From Apiosordaria backusii (taxonomy: Eukaryota; Ascomycota; Sordariomycetes; Sordariales; Lasiosphaeriaceae): DNA of 64,000 nucleotides. Every line of letters begins with the position of its first letter. Within the stretch, counting starts at the first letter, position 1. The stretch lies in NCBI GenBank assembly GCA_030549205.1, contig JAUKTV010000005.1, positions 1,426,001-1,490,000 of the forward strand, given 5' to 3'. A model generated the notes under the pieces. It had not been told where the DNA came from, made no database searches, and saw only the letters and a program-made list of their open reading frames with translations. Both the position numbers and the translations under genes were made by a program. Shown in pieces: positions 12,797-24,865 of this stretch.

Positions 12797-15700
12797 GATG
12801 ACGACCTGAAGATCCTAGACGACATGTATGAAAGGGGTCTTCAAGGTATCTTGATGGAGGTTTACTGAGTGAAGGTCTGGATAGTCGTGAGTAGACGTCT
12901 ACCTATATAATGATTTTCAGACAGCTGGATTGTCAGACTCTCGTGAAAGAATCTGGAGTGAGAGATGCCTTGTACATACTGGCACTGAATGCCGCTCATG
13001 GTGATGATCTTTCTTCGTTGCTTTCATCATTGTTACCCACAGCAAGAGTCTTGTAGCCAAATTCACCAGGACAATGGCAAGCTCAATGCTTCAGTAGTCT
13101 TGTCTGGCTACCTAGGGGGGCATTATACCTAGGCAGCAGAACTAAGGTACCCACAAAAGTGTTTATGATGCCAGAGGTGATTTGAAAACCATGCAATTGT
13201 CTACCAAGCATACTAGACTCCTGGCTTCTTTCCTCTTCGATGAGGTCACTATGGTTTTTCTTTGGTAACCTTCCCCGGAGGTCAAAGATCATGAAGGGCT
13301 CGCCACTACCAGGTAGTCGTTACGGTCTTGTTTCTGTGATAAACAGGCTAGATTTTTTTTGTGGCTGCAGCCATTGAGTTATAAGAAAGTCTTCAACAAG
13401 TTACAATGAATTTCTACTAATTGTACACCAACCTATGAGAGAGAGCTTTGTCCTTAGATTCTCTTTGGGATTGTGCATGAGTTTTTGAAGACAAAAGCTT
13501 GGGTGGTGTGGCTGGTGTTCCATTTGAGCCTGACTTAGGTATGCTTTTGAAGCAGATATGTCTTGGGGTATGGTTTAGAACCGTTAAGGTACCCAGGTAG
13601 GTACCTTAGGTAGGTGGCCTTCTTCGACTTAAAGTAGCATGGATGGTCCTTTGTAACTCTGTCGATTAGATCATGACTTTATGGATATCCTCGTTGATGC
13701 CTGTTCAAATTGAGAGAGCGAAAGAGTGAAGAGAGGGTGTCCTCGGCCTTTGATGTCCGAAACGAGAGCGGGGGTCATTAAACCGCAAATGTTATGTAAC
13801 TAGAGCCGTGCTATAGGGAGCAAGGTCAAGGATGTATTGTAGAGAGAGTTACAAATTATAGCGAAGTACCAACAATACGTTCCTATTGTTGTGGTCAAAC
13901 TTGAAGCACAATTTGGAATTGTTGCATAAAAAGGATGCATGTTGTTTGCTCCATATTGACTCCATGAACCAAGGGTACACTATGAAGCCACAAAGCGGTG
14001 AATGCCGGCCCCTAGAAACTCTGATGATCAAGAATGCTCACCTGCTAGCGCCGCCCATCACTCCCCAATGGAGCATTCGCCGGCACTCACGGGGGAGGGT
14101 GCATGCAAGTGTTGGTCCCTGAAAATCGGGAAAATCGGGAAAATCGGGAAAATCGGAGATGAAGATGCACCTCGATCGAAATGGAAAGGAAAAAAGGGTC
14201 GACCATTGTCGGCATGAATAGCAGGCACTAACAAAAGAAGATATGTTTGAAGAAAAGAACGCTAGGGCCGGAATCTCCCCCACATTCCGAAGTGACCCAA
14301 GACGCGATTGCCCGCTTCGCTTGCTGACCGTTTTTCTTGGCCCCTGAATTCGTGAGATGACCACAAGCTTCTCTGCTGGGGCATTTTGACATTTGGTGCG
14401 GTGGACAGTTTTGAAATCCAATGTGATGCCATCAGCTGACCAAGAGCTGACGGGAGGCGAACAAAAAGAAGTTCAGACGAAAGCCGGTGTGTTTGCATGC
14501 GTGCTTGCTCGAGCGCGCATGTTTTCAGGGGAGATGGGATGCAGAATAAACTACCAGGTACATACTGTAAAATTTCAAGTCAGCACTTTAAGTTTTTCTT
14601 GGTTAGACTGGCGACTCTAATTGCTCCTTTTCCCTTCGGCCAATCAGCGCCAACGGAGACACGGCAAGGCCAAGAAGAGGCTGTCAAGATGCCCAGCGCG
14701 TGAGACTTGTCAGTCAAGCCTGTCCGTACCGTTGGTGACACGTCATGTGAAAGGCAGGTCGGACATGAAGTAATGAAGTCTCGGATCCGCGAGGGATCAT
14801 CGCTGGGCGTGCTCGGTTTCTGCCGTTTCATCGTCGCAGGCTCACAGCAGGAAAAGAAGTTCGAGAACGATTTCGGTGTGGAGGCTCTGTGGGCAGTGTG
14901 GATATGTATGTACCCACAAGAACGGGTGGAGAAACCTGGAACTTGGAAGTGAGGAATTGACATCCCACACTCGCTGCACACGGTTTCAGAGATTATTTCC
15001 GTGTGTGTGTGTTGTTTCTCCCCGAAGGACTGGGTTCGGGGTGTTTGTCTGCGATTCGGTGGCTCGCTGATGCAGCTGACGGGAGCGGTGTTGATATTGC
15101 CAAGATGTTAGGCGATGCCCCCCTTTTCTTCAGCGGGTACCTGGCAGCGCTAACACTGAGGATGACCCGTTCTGTTGTGTCGCGTGCTCTAGGCCGATGC
15201 GGAGCTGTTGCTGACGGTAAAGACGGAGGCCAGAAGACGACAGCGATAACGATGACGGCGAGTATTCCATCCGGGCGCTTTTGCGGCAATCTTGATTTCT
15301 TCTCTTGGTATCGAGATGCTGGCGGTCAACACAAAGTCCCGGCAGCGGCATCGTTGGCGGGTGTGGGGTTGAGACCTGTGGTAAATGCCAAGCCCAGACT
15401 CTGGTGGTACATAAGGTACGGTGCACTGCCCGTGTGTCTAACCTGTGTGTCGGCAAAACGGCAAATCCTCTGTGCCGTGGCCGCGCAACGACAAACTTGA
15501 ATGGAAGACGACGTTGCATTCTGCTCGCTGACGGAGGATATCGAAGAGGAAGTCGGCCCGGGGGCTCATCAAAAGTTGAGGAAGACAAGAACAAATCAAA
15601 GTTGGGATGACATTCAACGGCCCGCAAACTATTCTTTGCAGAGGAAAAAGCAGGGACAGATCAGCGGTGCACGCCCACACCGCACGACAGCGGGAAGAAA

Positions 15701-16851
15701 GGCAGCCACACCCGTTGGTGTAGTGTATCCCCAAGACAAGACAGCGATCAATCAAGCAGAGGCCGCAACATCGAGCCTAGGTAGTGTACACTCCGTACTC
15801 GTTCTTTTTATACCGGGCACTCCATGTGGTGGGCTCTGATGAATGAGGTGGCACTGGCCATCCATCTCCCAATTTTCTGTTCCAGTCCAGGGGCTGTCCC
15901 AGGTGGCTGCATTGGTGTGGCTGCGCGGGCTTTCCTGATCAGCTTCGGAGGCGACTCTTGGAGCCAGATGATAACGAATAAAAAAGGGTCTCCCCTGAAA
16001 AGCAATCAGATGCAGTCAAGCGCAGTGGTGTGTTGTTAGAGACCTCTCGGCACTCTTGGCGGATGCTGGGCGTTCTAGGCGTGCTGGGGGCTCGCTGTGG
16101 TTCCATGCCATCTCCCTGTAACATGGAAAAATATAGGCCGGCCTGATGCATCGCCTCTGGCCCTTTTCCACCTCTTCAATAATCCGCCACCAAATTCGCG
16201 CCCTGCCTCCACACCTCTACCTAGTGTAGGTCGACCGACCTTTTTAATCTTGGGGCGCCCTCGACGAATCCCCTTCTTGTGGCTTCTGCCCTCCAAATCA
16301 CCCAATTCCCCGACGACGCCAACATCCGACCCAGCCTCAGCAGTGCGACGCGAGCACAAGCAATCACGGCGCAGGGGAAAGTCCAGAAACGAACGAAGCC
16401 TCACCAGCTCCCAATTTGACAAGCTCTGCGCAACTCCAGATGCAACGGGCCTTGCTGTCTCTTTGCAACTACGACAATAGCAACGTCGACATCGACCGAA
16501 CCACGAGCTCCATCTCTCGATGCCCCGCTGCCAATAATAATTAGTGCCTCTCTTTTTGTTTTGTTCCTCCGTCGGCATCTGGAACCTTTGGGACCATCCA
16601 TATCGGCGCCGACCACCGACTCGGGCTCCTCTATTTTTGCGGCTTCTCCACTTCCATTCACCACACTCCTTTGGGGGCGACACATACCAGGTAGCCGCGA
16701 CGACCGAACTCCCTTGTGGCTTGCTGTCTCCTTTTTTCCCAGCTCAGGCTATTGTGGGGGAGGGATCATCTTATTGGGATTGACTTGTATTAACTTTTTC
16801 CCCGATTTCTTTTCCCAGCCTTGAAGGCATCGCTCTTTTCGACCGTTCACC
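12797..16851. other. 4 kb intergenic region between two divergent genes
   Basis: No gene is supported. The interval separates the start of the Cys-box gene (minus) from the start of the acyltransferase gene (plus), so both ends carry promoters and 5' UTRs. It contains the near-palindrome TACCTTAGGTA at 13602-13612, inside a cluster of GGTACC/AGGTAGG elements from about 13585, and a short tandem array at 14120-14157. The 300 bases before 16852 are pyrimidine-rich, as is typical of a long fungal 5' leader. Confidence 0.5.
14120..14157 (+). repeat. 9-base tandem repeat AAAATCGGG, about four copies
   Basis: Four consecutive near-perfect copies of AAAATCGGG lie in gene-free sequence. They sit in no supported coding frame. 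Confidence 0.9.
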
Positions 16852-18556
16852 ATGGCTGCTCGACCGAATTCACGAAACATCAAGTGGGTGGAGGTACGTG
16901 GCAACATTTTTCTCGGATTTTGTCGACCCCTCGGGTGCCCCCGTGCCTGTGTCCGCCTTTACCTTCGAGGCCACCTCCGAGTCTAGGTCCGGGCGGCCCT
17001 GCATGTTCCGGCGACGATAGACGGCAGCGTCCCCAATTTCAACCCGTCTTGTGCTGACAGTTTTTCTTCTCACGCCCACAGGGTCTTCGAGGTGTCACAT
17101 CGGCTCTCGTCATCACCACCCACATTGCCCGCGCCCTGGATTTTCCGCTTTTTTGGCCAGCCGACTCTAAGGGAGAGGCGCCAAGATTGCTGCAATATCC
17201 TTACCTGCGGATTCCGTACCAAGGACGAATTGGTGTGCCAATCTTTGCCTTCCTGACGGGCTTTGTGTGCGCCAACAAGCCACTGAAGCTCGCCTATCAA
17301 CAAGGCAATGCGCCCGCCGCGCTCAAGACGATTGCGAGAAGCGCTTTCCGCCGCCCGCCACGGCTGATGCTTCCAGCCCTTATCGCAACCCTGATCAGCT
17401 TCTTCCTGTCGGTTCTGGGAGCCTATCGAGCTGCGAACCGTTGTGACGCCTTCTGGGTGCGCTTCGATGCGCCCGACCCGGTGCCGCTCGGCGACAACAT
17501 CCGGAGACTGTTCCGTTCCTCGTTGACGACATGGACCAACACGGAGAACGTTTATGACCGGCATCAATGGGCCATGCGACCGCTGCTCATCGGAGCGTTC
17601 CAGGTGTACATTGTTCTGGCTGCCACCATCGGGATGCGTTTCAAGTACCGCGTGCTTGTGCATATTCTCCTGATCACCTACTGGCTGATGAACGTTGGAC
17701 ATTTGACTGGTACGTCATTGTCTGTGCACGGACCAATCATCCGATTGCAACCTCGACTTGCTTGACTCGGACGTGACATGAAGCTGACAGAATGACAGAA
17801 ACCTTTGGCGCCATGCTTGCGCTTGGCACGCTCCTCGCCGAACTCTCCCAGCATCGTCCTACCCAAAACTTCATTACCTCGCACCAGCGCCTTCTCACCT
17901 GTATTGTCGCGCCCATCCTCCTCCTGGTTGGTGGCTATGTTGGTTCCTACCCGCAGGAGCATGAGGATTGGGCGCCTTGGTCCATGAGCCTGCACAATTT
18001 CCTCCTGAATCCGGTCGGTGATCAGAACATGGGCAGTCTTTTGGTACCTAAGGGGTCTAATGTCCATCGACGTACCTCGGCCTTTTTCATCATGTGCACC
18101 TCCATCTCCATCTTCATCTCGCCATTCATTCAGAAGCTGCTCTCTCACCGCCTTCTGATCTGGCTCGGCCACCACTCGTTTGCCGTCTACCTGACCCACG
18201 GAACCATCCTCCGCACTGTCGGCATGTGGATTGTGTATGGAATTTCTGGAGAGCCCTGGGAACCCGCCGGTAAGAACGAAGACGGGTCGCCCAAGCAACA
18301 ACAGTACCTTCAACCCAAGTCACGCGCGCACAAGATGGCCTCGATTCTGGTTTTCACTGTTCTGACGTACATTGCCGCCTGGGCCTGGATGAAGTACGTC
18401 GACACGGCCTGCGCCAGAGCCACACAATGGTTGGAGAAGAAGGTGTTTGATGACGACAACGAAGAGGGCAAGTCTGGCTTGGCTGAGAAGGGTTACCTCC
18501 TCAACGGCAACGGGACACGCCCAGAAGGGGAGAGGCCAAAGGAGGCTCAGTCATGA
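16852..18556 (+). CDS. acyltransferase 3 family integral membrane protein
   Basis: Exons 16852..16893, 17082..17709 and 17799..18556 give 475 residues. A tiny first exon (14 codons) is joined by a 188-base intron (GTACGT...ACAG). The second intron (GTACGT...ACAG) restores the frame from the sequence ending NVGHLT to one beginning ETFGAMLALG. The protein has the family hallmarks. An N-terminal motif GLRGVTSALVITTHIAR places a His in the first membrane helix. RIPYQGRIGVPIFAFLTGFV is the Arg-bearing second segment. LIWLGHHSFAVYLTHG is the penultimate region, and about ten hydrophobic helices are visible. Such proteins transfer acyl groups (often acetyl) to carbohydrates or lipids at a membrane. 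The Asp/Glu-rich cytosolic tail is unremarkable. The substrate cannot be told from sequence. Confidence 0.87.
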
Positions 18557-19845
18557 TGATGTTCAATCCAGCATAATAATTCCTTCACTTCTAGATTTTG
18601 TTTGGATACCATGTGAGATTTGGGAAGTAGGATCCCAGGGGGCATAAAAGGGAGACTTTATGGGAGGCTTTTCGGAAGAAAATAGAAGCTCAGTGGCCAT
18701 ATCGGTCCAACTCTTTTCTATCTGCATCAACACCATCAAGCAATACCCGGGACACATGTGAGGGTTGTCACCAAACGGGGTGACATGTATGAATGCGGGG
18801 GGGGGGCGGTGCATACGAGGGACAATAATACAGTTGCAATCGATTGCTCCTGATTGTGGAACAAGAAGATTTGTCAGTGGTCTGTGTGTGATCCTCGACG
18901 GCCGTCTCCTTTGTCATCAATGCTCGCCAACCAATTCTATTTCTGTCTTGGATAACCTCGGGCAGGAGCACTCAAGTCGTCATACTCAAGGGAACGGGCT
19001 GTTTATGTTCTGCTTTGTTTCAACATACCATGTTTATTATACACTACAATATGTATTATGTATATACGAGCACATAAGCATCTGCATGATGGACGGTCAT
19101 TTGGAGAGCAGGGGAAGGATTTTGTATAGGTACCTGTTCCCTTCCATGTTTGAGTAGGTAGTCAAGAATCATAAAAGTTAATGTTGATTGTCTATGATAC
19201 TGTCAATACGGCATTTCTTTTTCCGTTCTGTTCGAGTCTCATCAAGAACTTGATATGCATTCGTGCTGCAGTCAATCAGCAGGCGGCACATTGAGTTCGT
19301 CCGTCTCACTCGGCCCAACCACACCTGTGCCGCCGCTCCCGAGAAGCCCACCTCCAGCCCAGCATCTCGGCAGTTGATGAGGATCGTATCAAGAATACGA
19401 CCCAAGAAGAAGGAATGGCGTTGGTGGCTCCTTCCCCCAGCTTTGCTGTTGTTAGTTCGAAGATTGAGTCCGAGTTCGGATTTTAAGATGGATGTCTTGG
19501 AACTGACGACATATGCGCGGATAACGTGTTTGTTTATCTTGGAGAGATGCAACTCAGTTTCCTGGTCTTTGTGAGTGGGAATGGGGTCTATACCTTGATT
19601 CGTGATCCTGGCTATTCAACCTGAAAAGTTATGGTACAGTCATAACCTAAAGCCACCGAGGAAGCTCGAAACTGACAAGTCAACAAAGCGTAGCTCAGCT
19701 CCATTCGTATGCAGATGCAAGTGGCATAGTCTAGATACACAAGTCACCGCTGTATTGTTGGTACTATGCCTATGTGAACAAAACTCTAAACTATCTAGTA
19801 TCTTCCATCCCAAGTCTAAAATCGCTCATGCATTCTCCATCACAC
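18557..19845. other. intergenic between two convergent genes
   Basis: Stops at 18556 (plus) and 19846 (minus) face each other across 1.29 kb, so this should be 3' UTR sequence. A G-run lies near 18799-18806 and an AT-rich segment at 19020-19080. No gene seen. Confidence 0.5.
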
Positions 19846-21642
19846 TCACCAGTACTCAGGCCCGGGCCTCGGGCAAACTTGGTACACGGGTATATCCCTC
19901 TTGGGCCGTTCCTCCTGCTCCTCCTCCACCTCGTCACAGTCCACTTCAAACACCACCCCCTTCTCCTCAAACGCGAGCTTCACCCCCAAAAAGTGCTCCT
20001 CAGCCTCCACGGCCCCCTCCAGCACCCACGTCCACGGAATCTTGCACACGAGCATCACCTTCCTCAGCCTGTTCGAGGTCACATCAATCGACCGCGCAAA
20101 CTTCATCAGCATCTCCACCGCCGCCCTCCTGTACTCTTTTTCTTTCGTGTAATGCTCCACCCTCTGTTTGCGCTTCCACTTCTTCATGTCAAAGTAGAGC
20201 TTCTCGTACCGCCACCACCATTCCTCGATTGTTAACTCAACCAGATTAGGCGGGAGTAATGACAGCAAAGGTAGAGTGGCGGCGTTTTTCATGTTGCCAT
20301 ACAACGGCTCGAGCTGGATGCACAGCTTCTCGAGGGTTGCCAACTCTGGCAGGCAGACGATCCTCCCCTCTGGGCCGAGCAGCTTCTCCATGTTTTTTAG
20401 GCTTGTCCACGTGACATCCAAGTTCTTGAGGCGCTTCTTGCCGTAATTCAGCAGACCCAAGTTGAGCGACTCGTGGTCTTCCTCCTCGCCCAGGCCGGGG
20501 GCGCGGGGCCACCTGACTGGTCCTTGCTCTTCGATCCGACGGGGAGTGACGTACAACGTCTCGAGCTGGGGCGCGAATTTCAAGAGGAGGTGAAGGTGGT
20601 GGGGCAAGACCATGCTGTTGTGGAGGTAGATGTGCTTGATTCCAGCGAGGTAGGCCTGGTCGGGGAACGCTTTCGCCCAAAAGTCGGGCGAGTTGGTGAT
20701 GCTGCGGTTGCGGTCCGCCTGCGTGAGCAGGTTGGCCCAGTCGCCGCTGTCGCAGGTGACTTCGAGAGTGGTAAGCTTTGGAAGGACGGCGAACAGGGGG
20801 AAGTAGCTGTTGCACTTGACGCCGTAGAGTTCGGGTATGTCGCAGTCGCACTCGTCAATTTCGAGGTGCTTGATCATTTCGGTGTCGCCCTGGAGGAGGA
20901 CGGTGTGGATATGTTGGTAAGGGCGCTCTTCACTTTCGTCATAATCCAACATGTGCCCGTGGTCAATATCAAACACGTCCCTGTGAAGCATGTTGAACAG
21001 GATGTTGTAGTCGCCCTGGTCGTCGCAGATGGGGACCTCCAAGAGCAGAGTCTCAACCCTCTTGCAGGTGCCGAGAACCAAGGAGAAGAGGCCCTGGGGC
21101 AGACCGTCAAAGTAAGGCTGTAGGTTCAAGGCGCACAATTTACGTGATTGCTCCATTGTAATGCGGATCGAGGTGGCGATGACACCTTTGGCGTTTGATG
21201 TCTTGATTTTGTCAAGCTGCCCACGCATGGCTTCTCGCACCCCATGAATGACGTTGTTCCGTGTCAAAGTCATGTGGCATGAGAGGAAACGGGTATGTAG
21301 CCCGTGGTCTGGGAACTCAGCCAGAGTGCGGAAGAAGAGAAGCAGGGTTTGGGGGTTGGTGACGGCGACGACGCGGTAGAGGAGTGGGTGAGCCATTTCG
21401 CGAAAGGGTTTCGACACCAGGCAGAGGCTGGCGAGGGCCCGGCGGCATAAGATGAATTCGTACCACGGCTCCCCCTCAAACATTTGTTCGAGGGCGACGG
21501 GGCCCGTCTCTCCTATTTCTGGAGGAGTGGGAATGAGACAGTCGAAGACGCCCATGAGAATTTCTGGCGGGAGCGTTGCCAGAGTGAGCGGGGCACGCGT
21601 ATCGTTGTGGGTGGCATCCATCCTGAAGGTTGATATATTCAT
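19846..21642 (-). CDS. F-box-like protein of 598 residues
   Basis: A single uninterrupted frame from the ATG at 21642. After a short lead, residues about 18-60 have the F-box pattern (LATLPPEILMGVFDCL ... LCLVSKPFREMAHPLLYR). The body is a Leu-rich solenoid-like region with recurring segments such as LETLYV, LKNLDVTW and LVELTIEEW, as in fungal F-box/LRR-like proteins of this size. The C-terminus is Arg/Lys-rich then acidic. A role as substrate adaptor for an SCF ubiquitin ligase is the usual reading. Many fungal paralogues have no known target, and I cannot name one here. A second ATG eight codons in (MDATHND) is an equally plausible start. Confidence 0.82.
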   Translation of the reverse strand: MNISTFRMDATHNDTRAPLTLATLPPEILMGVFDCLIPTPPEIGETGPVALEQMFEGEPWYEFILCRRALASLCLVSKPFREMAHPLLYRVVAVTNPQTLLLFFRTLAEFPDHGLHTRFLSCHMTLTRNNVIHGVREAMRGQLDKIKTSNAKGVIATSIRITMEQSRKLCALNLQPYFDGLPQGLFSLVLGTCKRVETLLLEVPICDDQGDYNILFNMLHRDVFDIDHGHMLDYDESEERPYQHIHTVLLQGDTEMIKHLEIDECDCDIPELYGVKCNSYFPLFAVLPKLTTLEVTCDSGDWANLLTQADRNRSITNSPDFWAKAFPDQAYLAGIKHIYLHNSMVLPHHLHLLLKFAPQLETLYVTPRRIEEQGPVRWPRAPGLGEEEDHESLNLGLLNYGKKRLKNLDVTWTSLKNMEKLLGPEGRIVCLPELATLEKLCIQLEPLYGNMKNAATLPLLSLLPPNLVELTIEEWWWRYEKLYFDMKKWKRKQRVEHYTKEKEYRRAAVEMLMKFARSIDVTSNRLRKVMLVCKIPWTWVLEGAVEAEEHFLGVKLAFEEKGVVFEVDCDEVEEEQEERPKRDIPVYQVCPRPGPEYW

Positions 21643-22099
21643 AAACCTTCAAACAAAAGTGAGTCGGTGCTCTACAAGATGCAAGGCGTAAGGGAAATTG
21701 TTGAAGTCCAGAGGGTGGTTTCCAGGCTTCACCGACATCAGAGCAGGAAGTGGGGTATTTTGGTGAATCAATCTCCGATAAGATAGGGACCCTAACCCTT
21801 CTGCTATCTTTTAACATGAGTCGACCCCAAGAATGCTCATGCGACTGTGTATGGGTCAACCAACTGTCAAACCACCCTGCAAACAGCAAAAGTATTCTGC
21901 TTGTAGAATGGTTTGACAGTTAGCTCAACAAACGGCCGGCTTGCTGAGGCTCACCCATAGTTCTAACATGACGGCATTGATGGATGACAACAACATCTCA
22001 GCTCGCTTCTCCCGAAAGTCTCGCCGCCGTATAAGATGGTCACCGAATAGGTAGGCAGGCTCTACAAGATTGTCACTGATGGCTGGAAAATAAAGTTGG

Positions 22100-22320
22100 G
22101 GTCTCTCGACTATTTTATAAGGTCTCTCCATTGTCTTACAAGGCCTCTTTACTAGGTATCTTGTAAGGCCTTTCTACGATCTTCTAAAGCCACTCAGCTA
22201 TGTTTCAAGGCCTCTCGACTATCATTTACGGCCTCTCGGCTATTTTCTACCATCTTTTACCCATCTTTCAGGGCCTCTCGACTATCCTTCAGGACCTTAT
22301 GACTATCCGTCTATCTGTCG
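22100..22320 (+). repeat. degenerate ~21-base minisatellite
   Basis: About nine imperfect units with the pattern GGCCTCTCGACTATCTTTTAA follow head to tail. Recurring GGCCTCTCGACTAT cores are clear near 22209, 22231 and 22272, and more degenerate ones near 22100, 22121, 22142 and 22167. Units differ by substitutions and a few length changes. The array is not in a supported gene. Confidence 0.8.
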
Positions 22321-22597
22321 CATGTTCCCTCCCATCGAGGTATGTATGTGTTATCATAGTCACTCAAATAACCTAAGGTAATGTTTCACCACTTCAAACT
22401 GGCGCACGTCTCGCTTCCCAGACCGGTCCATCGCAGCCTTATCATGACCGTGGCGGCCCCTCCTTGGCTGCCTGCACGCAACATCACCTACCCTTTACTG
22501 CCGACATGATAAAGTACAAGCATGATCACGTGGTTATATTTCCAGCTACCGGTAGGTTATCCTCACACTCTGCTGCAATTATAAATGTCGTCACAGA

Positions 22598-22807
22598 TGC
22601 CGACTCGGATGGTTAGCATTTTATCCGCCCGCTGTAGATACACCATTGGAGCTCTTTAACAAGCGGCAAACGACACCAGAGCTTCGTGATGCCTTCCATG
22701 ATATGCTTCAGAGTATCAAAAGCGATTCAATCGATCATGGCCTGACGGATGATGAGTCGAGTGATGCGGATTTCTTCGATGCTTACGAGAATGTGGCCAG
22801 CACATAA
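22598..22807 (+). pseudogene. coding-like fragment, possible last exon or gene relic
   Basis: An open frame with protein-like composition (LGWLAFYPPAVDTPLELF, then an acidic end rich in Asp/Ser with DADFFDAYEN) ends at TAA 22805-22807. A CAG acceptor-like site precedes it at 22596. No matching upstream exons were found, so it is either the end of an eroded gene or a chance frame. Confidence 0.25.
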
Positions 22808-22871
22808 GACCTCTTCATCAGAGGAGGAATATCATTGACTAGGTACCTACCCAATGAATTAGTGCGAAACT

Positions 22872-23198
22872 TTGTGTCACTCGGTATTGGAAGATACCTT
22901 TGGTCGTTACCTCGGGTCAGCAATATCTTCACTTACTCGACAAGATCACGACGGTTGGCAGGCCGTTGTGAACCAGCTTTTGCACCGGGGCCTGAACGCG
23001 GCATCTAACAGCAAGACCATCAAGGTTCATGAGGGCGGACCGAAAACCCTGACTCGAGCCTCAAGAGTTGTTCGAATTGAGAGATACAGCCGGTCTCTCT
23101 GCACAGACAGTATGTGTCGAGATGTCTTGTCTCAACTTTTGACCCTGAATTGTGACACACCGTCGGGCTGTCAACCTGTCAATCTGTCACTCAAATAG
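22872..23198 (+). pseudogene. ankyrin-like coding remnant (weak)
   Basis: An open frame without a good ATG contains GWQAVVNQLLHRGLNAA, which resembles one ankyrin-repeat helix pair (compare the usual pattern xGHxxVVxLLLxxGAD). Nothing around it extends the array. It could be a remnant of the same locus as the fragment at 22598-22807. Confidence 0.2.
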
Positions 23199-23372
23199 CG
23201 GGCTGGGCTAGGAACGGCCTACTTGGCAATGACAGGAAACGGCCTGACCAGTTTACGGCGGGGAGTAGAGCCACATGGGATCTAGATAAGAAGAGCAACC
23301 CCCTGTCGCTTTCTTTTGGGCATGAGATTTCTTCCCAGCCACGATCTAGGAACCCCTCACACTCCCTTCACC

Positions 23373-24459
23373 ATGCGGCCTTCACTCCTTTCTTCGGCCC
23401 TACTCACTGGCGTTGCCATTCCACTCCTTGTAAATTCCTTATCAATCCCTTCCTCATCATCCTTATCATCATCAAAACGGCTTCAAGAAAGAGACGAGCT
23501 CGACAAACCTCCCATCAAGCCTGCCTTCTCCGAAGAGGTTCAAGATAAGCACCTCCGGTCTGACTACCCAAGGGGGCCCTGGAAGTCCAAGCCATGGGCA
23601 GACGGTTGGCTCCCCAATCATTGCATCGAGGAAGCAGAGTTCAACAAGCTGTACCCCCTCGACTTTGAAGTGAGAGATGTGTGGTTCAAAGACTGCGGCG
23701 TGCCATGGACAGTCTGCAGGCACAAGGACGCAAAGGAAAAATGGCGGAGTATCTTGGATGTTTGTTTTACCACAATCCATGTTTCCTATGCCTGATAGCA
23801 CCCTGCTGACACTGCACCAGACTCTCAGCGCGGTCCCCGTAGGCATGCGCCAGTACATCGCCAACCTCGTCATCCTCCCTGGCGCTACCGAGGCCGGCCA
23901 GAACGCCACTATTCAAGCCGCCGCCTACACCCGTGGTTCCGTTCTGGTGTTCACACCCACTTACTTCAAGCTCGGGGTTTTGTTCCACGAGGTCACCCAC
24001 ATCATGGACATGGTTGCCCTCGCCCCTTTTCTCCAGCAGCAGGGGTTCCCCGAGGGTATGCCGTTCTCAAGAACAAAGTACTGGAAATACGCATACGGAA
24101 ATGACACTGCTGTTCCCACTCCTTACTCGAGGGCATCGTGGCAGGAAGACTTTGCTGACGCGGGGAGGTGGGCGATGAGCCACGTCAGCAGGTTTAGAGG
24201 CTTGAGAGAGTACAGCAAAGGGTGGGAGGCGTGTAGGACGCAGATCGAGGCGTTTGAGTGGTGGATGATGGGGAGAATTTTCCTGAAGAAGGGGATATGC
24301 ACGGGGAAGGTGGAAGGGGGCGAGGCAGTGAGAGTAGTCGAGGTCTTGGAGGAAGAACAGAGGAAGCCAGAGACAAAGGTGGCGGGCTCTGGCGTTGAAC
24401 AGATTGTTTTACCTGCCGGAGCGGCCAATATGTTCTTTGCTTACCATGGAGGGATTTAA
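23373..24459 (+). CDS. secreted zincin-like (HExxH) protein
   Basis: Exons 23373..23759 and 23821..24459 encode 341 residues. The intron starts GTTTGT, carries a CTGAC branch and ends CCAG. The start at 23373 (MRPSLLSS...) gives a clean signal peptide of about 22 residues; the ATG at 23316 would place 19 hydrophilic residues in front of it. A HEVTH motif lies at the centre of the second exon (FHEVTHIMD), with WQEDFADAGRW downstream providing a possible third zinc ligand. Paired Cys residues in the first exon (CGVPWTVC) suggest disulfides. The layout is that of a secreted metallopeptidase-type protein related to fungal M35-like zincins; activity is not proven. It opens a run of secreted-protein genes. 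Confidence 0.75.
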
Positions 24460-24865
24460 GGGTTATTTCGTCAAAAGTTTGCATGCATGTTGGGATAAAA
24501 GGCGGGTAGAATACCTAAGGTATCGGGTCGGTGCTCTGGTCTTCCGTTTAGAAAGTCTATACAAAAAATAGCGCTTGTCGATAGAAAAGCATAGGAAGCC
24601 TTTCCTTCATGAACTTAATGAACAAGAGATGATTCAATTTTCCACAGGTTGAAGGGATGCAAGCCTCATCCACGGGAGAGAGAAGCAGAGTGGCTCGTAT
24701 GAACATTTGAGCCCCTGGGATCCAGGTCCTCATTTTCCCACAGTAGCAAGTGGAAAAACAAAACCGAAGTCGGTCTTAGATTCGAAGAACAAAAATAAAA
24801 GACAAGACCGCACAGCACCATCAGCGTACCTTAGCAACATTCAACAGGGGAGAGATCGACTCCAC
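24460..24865. other. convergent intergenic region
   Basis: 406 bases between stops at 24459 (plus) and 24866 (minus). It contains one exact TACCTAAGGTA element at 24512-24522. No gene seen. Confidence 0.5.

Larger units (their letters stand above)
21643..23372. other. relic- and repeat-bearing intergenic region
   Basis: Between the F-box gene start and the next start at 23373. It holds the degenerate minisatellite (22100-22320), an AACCTAAGGTA element at about 22370 and two coding-like fragments (22598-22807 and 22872-23198). CCCTAACCCT at about 21791 is a two-unit telomere-like motif. No complete gene is visible. Confidence 0.5.

Noticed and set aside
16075..16683. 202-codon minus-strand frame
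   Set aside because: It is basic low-complexity shadow sequence of a pyrimidine-rich 5' leader region.
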